Shown piece after piece: positions 42,381 through 50,782 of a stretch of DNA of 64,000 nt (the first letter of the stretch is position 1; each line of letters opens with the position of its first letter). A program made the translations under genes and the position numbers. The DNA comes from VRUE01 sp963720805. Lineage in GTDB: Bacteria; Actinomycetota; Thermoleophilia; Solirubrobacterales; 70-9. The notes under the pieces were generated by a model. It searched no databases. It was not told where the DNA came from and saw only the letters and a list, made by a program, of their open reading frames with translations. Location of the stretch: assembly GCA_963720805.1 (NCBI GenBank), contig CAVRGT010000006.1:341276-405275 (forward strand), in the 5' to 3' direction.

Positions 42381-42497
42381 GGTGCAACGTCTTCCAGCCC
42401 CATGGAAGCCAGAAAACGTTGCACCTGCCCGAGCGGAACCGGACTCGACTGAGGTGAAACGTCTTTCGGCTCTCTGGAGGCCGTAAAACGTTGCACC
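42381..42497. repeat. Two tandem 45-bp palindromic repeats
   Basis: Copies at 42381-42425 and 42453-42497 (period 72). Each has arms GGTGCAACGT or GGTGAAACGT at the left and ACGTTGCACC at the right with an inner pairable TGGA/GGCC segment. They are clearly related but not identical. They lie between the MMPL transporter gene and the tetR gene. Confidence 0.7.
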
Positions 42498-42523
42498 GGC
42501 GTGAGGTCGATCACATTACGCAT

Positions 42524-42537
42524 ATATAAATTTATAT
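42524..42537. promoter_or_regulatory. 14-bp palindrome upstream of tetR-family gene
   Basis: ATATAAATTTATAT is an exact palindrome about 20 bases before the ATG at 42557, in an A+T-rich island. It is placed as an autoregulatory operator of the TetR protein would be. Confidence 0.45.
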
Positions 42538-42556
42538 CCGGGTAACGTATGCACCG

Positions 42557-43216
42557 ATGGCTGCCACGCCGACCCGCTCTCGCCTCTCCAAGGCCGATCG
42601 CATGGAGCAGGCGCTCGCCGCCGCCCACACGCTTTTCGCCGAGCGCGGCTACGCCGCGGTGACGATGGACGAGGTCGCGGCCGAAGTTGGCGTCACCAAG
42701 CCGCTGCTCTACAACTACTTCGGCAACAAGGAGCAGCTCTACATCGCCTGCATGAAGCGCTCCGGCGACGCCCTGGTGACGATGATCCTCGAGACCGTCG
42801 GCGACGCCGGCAGCCCCAGTGAGGCGCTCAACGACGGCCTGCGCGCCTTCTTTGCCTTCCTCGACGCCGATCGGGCCGCCTGGGCGGTGCTCTTCGACGA
42901 GACCCTGCCCCACAGCGGCGAGCTCGCCGACCGGGTTGCCGAGTACCGCGGCCGCCTGATCGAGCTGGTCTCCGGATCGCTGCTGGCGCAGCTACCGGCC
43001 AAGCGGCGCGCCGCCGCGCGGATCGAAGTCGAGGCCCTCTCCACCGCCCTGCTCGGCGCCGCCGAGGCGCTGGCGCGCTGGTGGCTGCGCACCGAAGCGA
43101 CCACCGCGGCCGAGGCGGCCGAGCTCTTGATCGCAACGATCGAGCCGGGCCTGCGCCTGCGCTCCACCCCGTCTGCCAAATCCTCACGACCGAAACCGAA
43201 AGGTGAAAGCAGTTGA
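42557..43216 (+). CDS. TetR-family regulator of the fatty-acid operon
   Basis: 219 residues. The N-terminal DNA-binding domain reads RMEQALAAAHTLFAERGYAAVTMDEVAAEVGVTKPLLYNYFGNKEQL, a textbook TetR HTH; the C-terminal ligand domain is alanine-rich helical. The stop TGA overlaps the TTG start of the thiolase gene, so regulator and beta-oxidation genes are one transcript. In mycobacteria a similar gene set is controlled by TetR proteins that respond to acyl-CoA. Confidence 0.88.
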   Translation: MAATPTRSRLSKADRMEQALAAAHTLFAERGYAAVTMDEVAAEVGVTKPLLYNYFGNKEQLYIACMKRSGDALVTMILETVGDAGSPSEALNDGLRAFFAFLDADRAAWAVLFDETLPHSGELADRVAEYRGRLIELVSGSLLAQLPAKRRAAARIEVEALSTALLGAAEALARWWLRTEATTAAEAAELLIATIEPGLRLRSTPSAKSSRPKPKGESS

Positions 43217-44527
43217 CCGATAAGCCACGCCGCGTCGCCGTGATCGGCGGCAACCGGATCCCCTTCGCGCGCTCCAACTCCGTGTATTCCCGAGCGTCGA
43301 ATCAGGACATGCTCACCGCCGCGCTCGACGGCCTGATCGGGCGCTACTCGCTCGAGGGCGAGACCCTCGGCGAGGTTGCCGGCGGCGCCGTGCTCAAGCA
43401 CTCGCGCGACCGCGACCTCACCCGTGAGAGCGTGCTCGGCACCCGCCTCGCGGCCGAGACGCCCGCCTACGACGTGCAGCAGGCCTGCGGCACCGGCCTG
43501 GAGACGACGATCCTCGTCGCCAACAAGATCGCCCTCGGTCAGATCGACGCCGGCATCGCCTGCGGCGCCGACACCACCTCCGACGCGCCGATCGGGCTCA
43601 ACGAGGGTCTGCGCGAAGTCCTGCTCGACGCCAACCGCGAGAAGTCGACCTTCGGCCGGGTCAAGCAGCTGACCCGGGTCCGCCCCAGCCACGTCGTGCC
43701 GGCGATCCCCCGCAACGAGGAGCCGCGCACCGGCCTCTCGATGGGCGAGCACTGCGCGATCATGGCGGCCGAGTGGGAGGTCGGCCGTGAGGACCAGGAC
43801 GAGCTCACGGTCAACAGCCACCACCACCTCGCCGCCGCCTACGAGCGCGGCTTCATGGACGACCTGGTCAGCCCCTACCTCGGACTGGAGCGCGACCAGA
43901 ACCTGCGCGCCGACTCCTCGACCGAGAAGCTGGCCAAGCTCGGCCCGGTCTTCGGCGGCCCCGAGGGGACGATGACCGCCGCCAACTCGACCCCGCTAAG
44001 CGACGGCGCCTCGGCGGTACTGCTGGCCTCCGAGGAGTGGGCGAAGGAGCGCGACCTGCCGGTCCTCGCCTGGTTCGTCGACGGCCAGACCGCCGCCGTC
44101 GACCACGTCCACAAGCGTGAGGGGCTGCTGATGGCGCCGGCCTACGCGATGCCGCGCATGCTCGACCGCATGGACAGCGGCCTCGGCGATTTCGACTTCT
44201 ACGAGATCCATGAGGCCTTCGCCGCCCAGGTGCTCTGCACCCTGAAGGCCTGGGAGGACCCGGCCTTCTGCCGCGACCGCCTCGGTCGCGATAAGCCGCT
44301 CGGCGGGATCGACCGCGAGCGGCTCAACGTCAACGGCGGCTCGCTTGCCGCCGGCCACCCCTTTGCCGCGACCGGCGGGCGCATCGTCGCCGGCCTCGCC
44401 AAGGCTCTGCACGAGCAGGGCTCGGGCCGCGGCCTGATCAGCATCTGCGCGGCCGGCGGCCAGGGCGTCGTCGCCGCGCTCGAAAGCACAGGAGAGAATA
44501 TCTGTGGACGCGAATCCGGAGGTGTGA
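43213..44527 (+). CDS. fadA: Acetyl-CoA acetyltransferase (thiolase), FadA2-like, probable late frameshift
   Basis: About 437 residues. TTG 43213. Thiolase motifs are intact: the active-site cysteine in VQQACGTGLETTILV, FYEIHEAFAAQVLCTLKA, NVNGGSLAAGHPFAATGGR and the C-terminal CAAGGQGVVAALES with the second catalytic cysteine. Translating straight on runs through the next start; removing one base near 44500 places a TGA at 44525-44527, immediately before the ATG of the reductase. A single extra base in this stretch is the simplest explanation. Confidence 0.85.
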
Positions 44528-45852
44528 ATGAGCGACCTCTACACACAGGTAGTCACCTCGCCCCCGGGCCGGATGATCGCCGGCCGGGTCGGCCTGCCGC
44601 AGCCGGCGCAGCTGGAGCGCTACGAGCCCGGGGCGCCGGTCATCTCCGGCGCCGTGCTCAGCGGCGGCGCGCCGCGCGGGCGGCTCGGCAAACGAATCGA
44701 GCAGGTGCTGGGCGATGTCGGCGCGGCCAGGCCCGAGACCTCGGATGCGCCGGTCAAGGCGCTGGTCTTCGACGCCACCGGGGTCACCGACTCGACCGAG
44801 CTGGTCGAGCTGCAGCGCTTCTTCCACCCCAACGTGAAGCGGGTGCAGCGCTCCGGCCGCGTCGTCGTCCTTGGCACGCCCCCGGCCGGCCTGCCGCCGC
44901 GGGCGGCGACCGCACAGCGGGCCCTGGAGGGCTTCACCCGCTCGCTGGGCAAGGAGATCGGCCGTGGCATCGCCGTGCAGTTGGTCTACGTCGCCGAGGG
45001 CGCCGAGGCGGAAATCGACTCCACCCTGCGCTTCCTGCTCTCCCCCCGCTCCGCCTACGTCTCCGGCCAGGTGATCGAGGTCGGCAAGGCGGTGACGAAG
45101 ACGCCCGAGGTCGACTGGAACCGCCCGCTCGACGGCAAGGTGGCATTGGTCACCGGCGCCTCGCGCGGCATCGGCGAGGCGATCGCCGCCACCCTGCACC
45201 GCGACGGCGCCAAGCTCGTCCTGCTCGACGTGCCGGCGCTCTCCGCTGACCTCTCCGCGGTCGCCGCCCGCCTCGGTGCCGAGACGATCGAGCTCGACAT
45301 CACCGACCCCGACGCGCCGCTGCAGATCGCCGCGGCGATCCCCGACGGCGTCGACGTCGATCGTCCACAACGCCGGCGTCACCCGCGATCGCACGATCGC
45401 CAAGATGCCGGAGGACCGCTGGAGCTCGCTGCTGGAGATCAACCTCTCCAGCGAGGAGCGGATCAACGACGAGCTGCTCGAGCGCAAGCTGCTGCGGCCC
45501 AACGGCCGCATCGTCTGCGTCTCCTCGATGAGCGGCGTCGCCGGCAACTCCGGCCAGACCAACTACGCCACCTCGAAGGCCGGCGTGATCGGCATGGTCG
45601 AAGCGCTGGCGCCCGAGCTGGCCAAGCGCAAGGCGACGATCAACGCGGTCGCCCCCGGCTTCATCGAGACCCAGATGACGGCGAAGATGCCGATCGCGAT
45701 CCGCGAAGCGGGCCGGCGCATGAACAGCATGTCGCAGGGCGGCCTGCCGGTCGATGTCGCCGAGACAATCGCCTGGTTCGCCAGCCCGGCCTCGACCGGC
45801 GTCAACGGCAACGACGGTCCGCGTCTGCGGCCAGAGCCTGCTGGGGGCCTGA
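44528..45852 (+). CDS. fabG4: 3-oxoacyl-thioester reductase, FabG4-like SDR (two frameshifts)
   Basis: About 440 residues if one extra base is removed near 45358 (giving DGVDVIVHNAGVTRDRT) and one near 45821 (giving GNTVRVCGQSLLGA). The first 200 residues are the extra N-terminal domain of high-molecular-weight FabG; the second half has KVALVTGASRGIGEAIAATL, NAGVTRDRTIAKM, SSMSGVAGNSGQTNYATSKAGVIGM (catalytic Y-x3-K). It reduces 3-oxoacyl thioesters with NAD(P)H. Its stop overlaps the start of the MaoC gene (TGATG). Confidence 0.84.
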
Positions 45853-46781
45853 TGAGCGACCCGCACCCTGGAGAGCTCGCCCAGCATCCTGCCGCTCTAC
45901 GCCCGCGCCGCGGCGCCGATGGTCCCGGGCGCCTCCTGCTGCCCTTCATCCCGGGCGGCGGCAAGGAGATCCCCGAGATCGAGCTGAGCCTGCCGGCGGT
46001 CCGACGCCGACCCCGAGCAGGTCGCCGCCTACGCCCGCGTCTGCGGCTTCACCCTGCGCGACCACCTGCCCCCCACCTACCCGCACGTGCTCGCCTTCCC
46101 GCTGCACATGGCGGTGATGGCCGACTGGCAGCTTCCCCTTCGGCGCCGTCGGCCTCGTCCACGTCGAGAACCGGATCGTCCAGCACCGCCGCATCGGCCT
46201 CGATGAGGAGCTGACGATCAAGGTCAAGCCGACCAAGCTGGAGCCGCACCCCAAGGGCCAGCACCTTCAGCCTGCAGACCAAGGTCAAGTCCGGCAACCG
46301 AATCGTCTGGGAGAGCACCAGCACCATGCTCCGCCGCGGCACCTCCAACGCCGCCGACGGGACGAAACCTGGACAAATCGAGCACGATTTCGGCCCATCG
46401 GCCGGCGGAGGACGGGGCGGCTGGGGCGACTTGGAGGCTCGGGGGTGACCTGGGGCGGCGGTATGCCTCGGTCTCGGGGGATCGGAATCCGATTCACATG
46501 CATCGCTTGACGGCTAAGCCGCTTGGCTTTCCGCGGGCGATCGCGCACGGGATGTGGACCAAGGCGCGCTGTCTGGCGGCGATCGAGAGCCGCCTGCCCG
46601 ACGCCTTTGAGGTTGACGTGCGCTTCCGCAAGCCGATCCTGCTGCCCGGTCGGGTCGAGTTCGCAAGCACTTCTGAGGGAGATGAGATCGCATTCGCGGT
46701 GCGCGACGCAAAGCGCGGCGCACCGCACCTCGACGGCCGGTGGAGCCGCGCGAGGCCAAAACCAAAGACGGGAGGAAGTAG
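45852..46781 (+). pseudogene. htdX: MaoC-like 3-hydroxyacyl thioester dehydratase, HtdX-like, many frameshifts
   Basis: Following the reading frame through about six changes between 45860 and 46450 gives one coherent protein: SSPSILPLYARAAAPMVPGA, LPFIPGGGKEIPEIELSL, DADPEQVAAYARVCGFTLRD, LPPTYPHVLAFPLHMAVMAD, FGAVGLVHVENRIVQHR, LRRGTSNAADGTK, then RRYASVSGDRNPIHMH and LGFPRAIAHGMWTKARCL, which is the second hot-dog domain with the dehydratase motif. Residues remain well conserved between the shifts, so sequence errors look more likely than decay. The protein would dehydrate 3-hydroxyacyl-CoA. Confidence 0.7.
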
Positions 46782-46783
46782 AG

Positions 46784-48123
46784 ATGCCCACCGCCACCGA
46801 GGACAAGGGCAGTGGCCGAGCGCAGCATGGGCCTCGGCCTGCGCTGGCTCAACAGGCTCGCCGGCTCGGACCTGCTCGACCGCATCCGCATTCGCAAGCA
46901 GGTCGAGCGCGCGCTCTTCACCGGCACCAAGAACGGCTTCCGCTCGGCGACCGTCGCCGGGCGCACCTTCAAGGCCGCCCAGAACCTGACCGGGCCGGCC
47001 CGGCAGAAGCCGAGCAAGCCGCGAACGCCTCTTCGACATCAGCCCCGATGACGAGCAGCAGATGCTGCAGGAAGGCGTCCGCGACTTCGCCGAGACGAAA
47101 GTGCGGCCCGTCGCCAAGCAGGCCGACTTCGACCGCTCCACACCAAGCGAGCTGCTCGACCAGGCCAACGAGCTCGGCGTCAACATGCTCGGCGTCCCCG
47201 AGGAGCTCGGCGGCGTCATGCACGAGCAGGCCGCGGTGACCAGCGTCCTGATCGGCGAGGCGCTCGCCCACGGCGATATGGGCATCGCCTACGCGGCGCT
47301 CGCCCCGGGCGCCGTCGCCACCGCGATCGGCCACTGGGGCACGCCCGAGCAGGAGGCGACTTATCTGCCCGCCTTCACCGGCGAGGACACGCCGGCGGCG
47401 GCACTGGCGATCCTCGAGCCGCGACCGCTATTCGATCCGCTGAAGCTGGAGACGACCGCGACCAAGAAGGGCGATGACTGGGTGCTGAGTGGCACCAAGT
47501 CGCTGCTCGCTCGCCCCAAGAACTGCGAGCTCTTCCTCGTCGCTGCCGAGGCCGAGGGCATCGGCCCGGCGCTCTTCGTGATCGAGTCCGGCACCGACGG
47601 GCTCACGGTCGAGGAGGAGCCGGCGATGGGGCTGCGCCCCGCCACCACGGGCCGCCTGCTGCTCGAGGACGTGACGCTGCCCGCCGCCGCCCTGCTCGGC
47701 GAGGGCAAGCGCGAGGACTACGTCGAGTGCGTGCAGCGGGCTCGGATCGCCTGGTGCGCCCTGGCGGTCGGTGCGGCGCAGGCGACGCTCGACTACGTCA
47801 AGCAGTACGTCAACGAGCGCACGGCCTTCGGCGAACCGATCTCCAACCGCCAGGGCGTCGCCTTCGGGGTCTCCGACATCGGCATCGAGTCCGAAGGCAT
47901 GCGGCTCGCCACCTACCGCGCCGCCAGCCGCGCCGACCAGGGCCAGGACTTCGCCCGTGAGACGGCGATGGCCCGCCGGCTCTGCGCCCAGAAGGGGATG
48001 CAGATCGGCTCCGAAGGGGTGCAACTGCTCGGCGGCCACGGCTTCGTCAAGGAGCACCCGGTCGAGCGCTGGTACCGCGACCTCCGTGCAGCGGGCGTCA
48101 TGGAGGGCGCCCTGCTCGTCTAG
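46784..48123 (+). CDS. Acyl-CoA dehydrogenase, FadE-like, short C-terminus (two frameshifts)
   Basis: ATG 46784 is preceded by GGGAGG; frame changes near 46815 and 47025 join AERSMGLGLRWLNRLAGSDL to RERLFDISPDDEQQMLQEG. The uninterrupted part from about 47040 has PVAKQADFDRSTPSELLDQA, GDMGIAYAALAPGAVA, GDDWVLSGTKSLLARPKN, RIAWCALAVGAAQATLDYV and QLLGGHGFVKEHPVERWYRDLRA. It ends at GVMEGALLV, so the usual helix after the catalytic glutamate (EGT-x2-I) is cut short. It may need the next gene product as partner. Confidence 0.82.
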
Positions 48124-48152
48124 CGCCAAGCGCTGAGAGCTGAAAGGAACCC

Positions 48153-49373
48153 ATGATCAATCTCGAGATACCGAAGAAGTTCAGGCCCCTCGCCCAGCAG
48201 GCGAACCAGGTCGCGACCGAGGTCTTCCGACCGATCTCACGCAAGTACGACGAGGCCGAGCACTCCTATCCCAAGGAGCTCGACATGCTCGCCTCGCTGA
48301 TCGACGGCATGAACGAGGGCTCCGACATCGGCGGCGCCGGTGCCGCCGGCGTGCGCCGTGAATCCAACGGCGACGCCGAAGCGGGCAACCGCAACGGCTC
48401 CAACCTCTCCACCGTGCTCGGCATCATCGAGCTCTGTTGGGGCGACGTCGGCCTGCTGCTCTCGATGCCCCGCCAGGGCCTCGGCAACTCGGCGATCGCC
48501 TCGGTGGCGAGCGACGAGCAGCTGGAGCGCTACGGCGGCAAGTGGGCGGCGATGGCGATCACCGAGCCCGAGGCGGGCTCGGACTCCGCCGCGATCCGCA
48601 CCACGGCCGACCTCGACGGCGAGGAGTACGTGCTCAACGGCGAGAAGATCTTCGTCACCTCGGGCGACCGCGCCGACCTGATCGTGGTCTGGGCGACGCT
48701 CGACCGCAAAGTCGGACGGGCGGCGATCAGATCGTTCATCGTCGAGCGCGATAACCCTGGTCTGAAGCTGGACCGGCTCGAGCACAAGCTCGGCATCCGG
48801 GCCTCAGACACCGCCAACTTCACCCTGCAGGACTGCCGGGTGCCGAAGGAGGCGCTGCTGGGCGATCCGGAGGTCAAGTCCGATCCCAAGCAGGGCTTCG
48901 GCGGCGCGATGCAGACGTTCGACAACACGCGGCCGCTGGTCGCCGCGATGGCGGTCGGCGTCGCCCGCGCCTCACTGGAGGAGACGCGCAAGCGGCTCGA
49001 GGAGGCCGGCGTCGAGATCGACTACGACACGCCGGCGTTGAGCCAGTCTGCGGCAGCAGCTCGCTACCTCGAAATGGAGTCCGACTACGAGGCGGCCCAC
49101 CTGCTCACCCTGCAGGCGGCCTGGATGGCCGACAACGGCAAGCCGAACTCGCTGCAGGCCTCGATGGCAAAGGCCAAGGCGGGGCGCACCTGCGTTGACG
49201 TCGCGCTTGGCTGCGTCGAGCTTTGTGGGTCGGTTGGGTATGGCGAGAATGAGTTGCTGGAGAAGTGGGCGCGGGACGCGAAGATCCTCGACATCTTTGA
49301 GGGGACGCAGCAGATTCAGCTGCTGATCGTGGCTCGTCAGTTGCTGGGGAAGTCCTCGAGTGAATTGAGGTAA
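48153..49373 (+). CDS. Acyl-CoA dehydrogenase, FadE-like
   Basis: 406 residues, preceded by GAAAGGAACCC. Intact family motifs are AMAITEPEAGSDSAAIRTTAD, NGEKIFVTSGDRADLIVV, RPLVAAMAVGVARASLEETR and DIFEGTQQIQLLIVARQLLG with the catalytic glutamate. It has the SGDRAD-type substrate loop also seen in FadE5-like mycobacterial enzymes. It lies 29 bases after the other dehydrogenase, so they may form a heteromer or use chains of different length. A long hairpin follows the stop. Confidence 0.88.
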   Translation: MINLEIPKKFRPLAQQANQVATEVFRPISRKYDEAEHSYPKELDMLASLIDGMNEGSDIGGAGAAGVRRESNGDAEAGNRNGSNLSTVLGIIELCWGDVGLLLSMPRQGLGNSAIASVASDEQLERYGGKWAAMAITEPEAGSDSAAIRTTADLDGEEYVLNGEKIFVTSGDRADLIVVWATLDRKVGRAAIRSFIVERDNPGLKLDRLEHKLGIRASDTANFTLQDCRVPKEALLGDPEVKSDPKQGFGGAMQTFDNTRPLVAAMAVGVARASLEETRKRLEEAGVEIDYDTPALSQSAAAARYLEMESDYEAAHLLTLQAAWMADNGKPNSLQASMAKAKAGRTCVDVALGCVELCGSVGYGENELLEKWARDAKILDIFEGTQQIQLLIVARQLLGKSSSELR

Positions 49374-49446
49374 GAGGGCCGGGGGCCGTCCCCAAAACGC
49401 GCGGCAGAGCCGCGCTTGAGTGTTTTGGGGACGGCCCCCGGCCCTC
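49374..49446. terminator. Perfect 25-bp-stem hairpin between convergent genes
   Basis: 49374-49398 and 49422-49446 are exact reverse complements (ending CCCCAAAAC and starting GTTTTGGGG), with an inner GCGCGGC-AGA-GCCGCGC stem. It begins directly after the dehydrogenase stop and ends just before the stop of the convergent ATPase gene, so it can terminate both. Its core resembles the hairpin at 58.64-58.71 kb. Confidence 0.75.
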
Positions 49447-49455
49447 GTCCCGAAA

Positions 49456-50622
49456 TCAGTCGGGGAAGACCCCGTCGATGTTCGCCCGCAACCACTCAGC
49501 TAGGAAGGGCTCGGTGATTCGGTAGGCGCCAGCCTCACCGCTGACCAGTTCCTGTTTCGTCAGCGCGGCTAGCGCCTTCTGGACATTGGTGGCTGCCGGC
49601 AGACTGTGGCGGTCGCGATAGGCGACGCTGAAGGGGTGCCCCGCTTCGCGAGCGAGTGCCTGCAGGACCTGCTTCTGCACCGCTGAGGCGCCGTCCCAGA
49701 GCAAGCTGAAGTGGGCGTGCTCAGAGCGCAGCGCTGCGGCAAGGGCTCGCTCCAGCGCGGCCTGGTCCGCGGGCGCGTCTGCTCCAGCCTGCTCCCAGAT
49801 GAAATAGCAGAGCTCCTGGGTCGCGTAGGGGTGACCGCCGGTGCGGGCGAGCAGCTCCTCCACCACCTCCCGCTCGACCGACTTACCGCTGGCGTGGAAG
49901 CGCTCGGCAATGAAGTCGGCGAAAGGGGCGATCGGGATCGCGCCCAGCTCAATCGACTTGGCGCTGCGCCAGAACGGCTCGTTGGCATTGTTGAAGATGC
50001 GCTCCATGATGTGGTGCTTGCTGCCCAGGTAAACGTGGGAGACCTCGGGCTGTGCCTGGAACGCGGCGCGCAGAAGCTTCGGCATGCTTGGATCGATCTC
50101 GACGATCTCCTGGAACTCGTCCATCACCAGGGCGGTGCGCCTGCTCCGCGAACTGCCGAGCTCGGCGGGGAGCTCCAGCAGGCGCTCCAACGTCGCGTCG
50201 ATGTCGGCCGGCGTCTGGGCGACCCCAAAGCTGAACGAGAACGAGCCGTCGCTCGGGTTGACGCTGATCGCTGGCTGCAATTGCAGGCTTCGAAAGGGCG
50301 CCAGCGCCCTCTCTTTGGCTCGCTCCAGTGGGCTTGCAATCTCCTCGTAGATCGATTTCGCCAGCGCGGCAGCCAGGCTCTCTTTGGTCGGCGTCTTCAT
50401 CAAATCGACCTGTGCGACGAGGACCCTTTCGGCTGCAAGCACCCCTGCTACTCGCCAGATCAATGACGACTTTCCGCAACGACGGGGTGCAAATACGACG
50501 ACGTCCTGGCCGTTGCGGATATCGCTGGTCAGCTCGGCGACCTCGTCTTCGCGATCGGCGAAGGCGTCGTCCAAGGCCAGGGAGCCGAAGCTAAATGGAT
50601 TCGTCGGGGTATCGAAATCCAT
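49456..50622 (-). CDS. AAA/STAND-type ATPase with C-terminal winged helix (paralogue 2)
   Basis: 388 residues. FSFGSLALDDAFADREDEVAEL leads to Walker A VVVFAPRRCGKSSLIWRVAGVL, and Walker B is TALVMDEFQEIVEID; VYLGSKHHIMERIF is the sensor region. The C-terminal region ASAVQKQVLQALAREAGHPF with ALTKQELVSGEAGAYRITEPFLAEWL is a winged helix. Same architecture as paralogue 1, with limited sequence identity. A GTATACC-type palindromic array precedes the start. Role unknown; the family is often mobile or linked with defence, which I cannot show here. Confidence 0.85.
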   Translation of the reverse strand: MDFDTPTNPFSFGSLALDDAFADREDEVAELTSDIRNGQDVVVFAPRRCGKSSLIWRVAGVLAAERVLVAQVDLMKTPTKESLAAALAKSIYEEIASPLERAKERALAPFRSLQLQPAISVNPSDGSFSFSFGVAQTPADIDATLERLLELPAELGSSRSRRTALVMDEFQEIVEIDPSMPKLLRAAFQAQPEVSHVYLGSKHHIMERIFNNANEPFWRSAKSIELGAIPIAPFADFIAERFHASGKSVEREVVEELLARTGGHPYATQELCYFIWEQAGADAPADQAALERALAAALRSEHAHFSLLWDGASAVQKQVLQALAREAGHPFSVAYRDRHSLPAATNVQKALAALTKQELVSGEAGAYRITEPFLAEWLRANIDGVFPD

Positions 50623-50718
50623 ATACCAGGGCGTATTATGCCCTTTGGTATTAGAGGTCTGTCGAGATGGGCAAGGACTTGCATATACCTATAGGTATAA
50701 TACCAATAGGTATGTACC
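50621..50718. promoter_or_regulatory. Array of ATACC/GGTAT palindromes in the divergent promoter region
   Basis: ATACCTATAGGTAT (50685-50698) and ATACCAATAGGTAT (50700-50713) are two palindromes spaced by 15 bp; the first is perfect, and the second is perfect apart from its central AATA. Further half-sites ATACC (50623-50627), GGTAT (50647-50651) and GTACC (50714-50718) flank them. A consensus TATAAT (50696-50701) lies across the junction. The array separates ATPase paralogue 2 (minus) from the acyl-CoA synthetase (plus), as a cooperative operator would. Confidence 0.6.
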
Positions 50719-50782
50719 CCTTGAAGACTCCCTGGCTGCCCTTCCCATATAAGTGCGCCATCGCAACCACCGTTCCTCCCAC

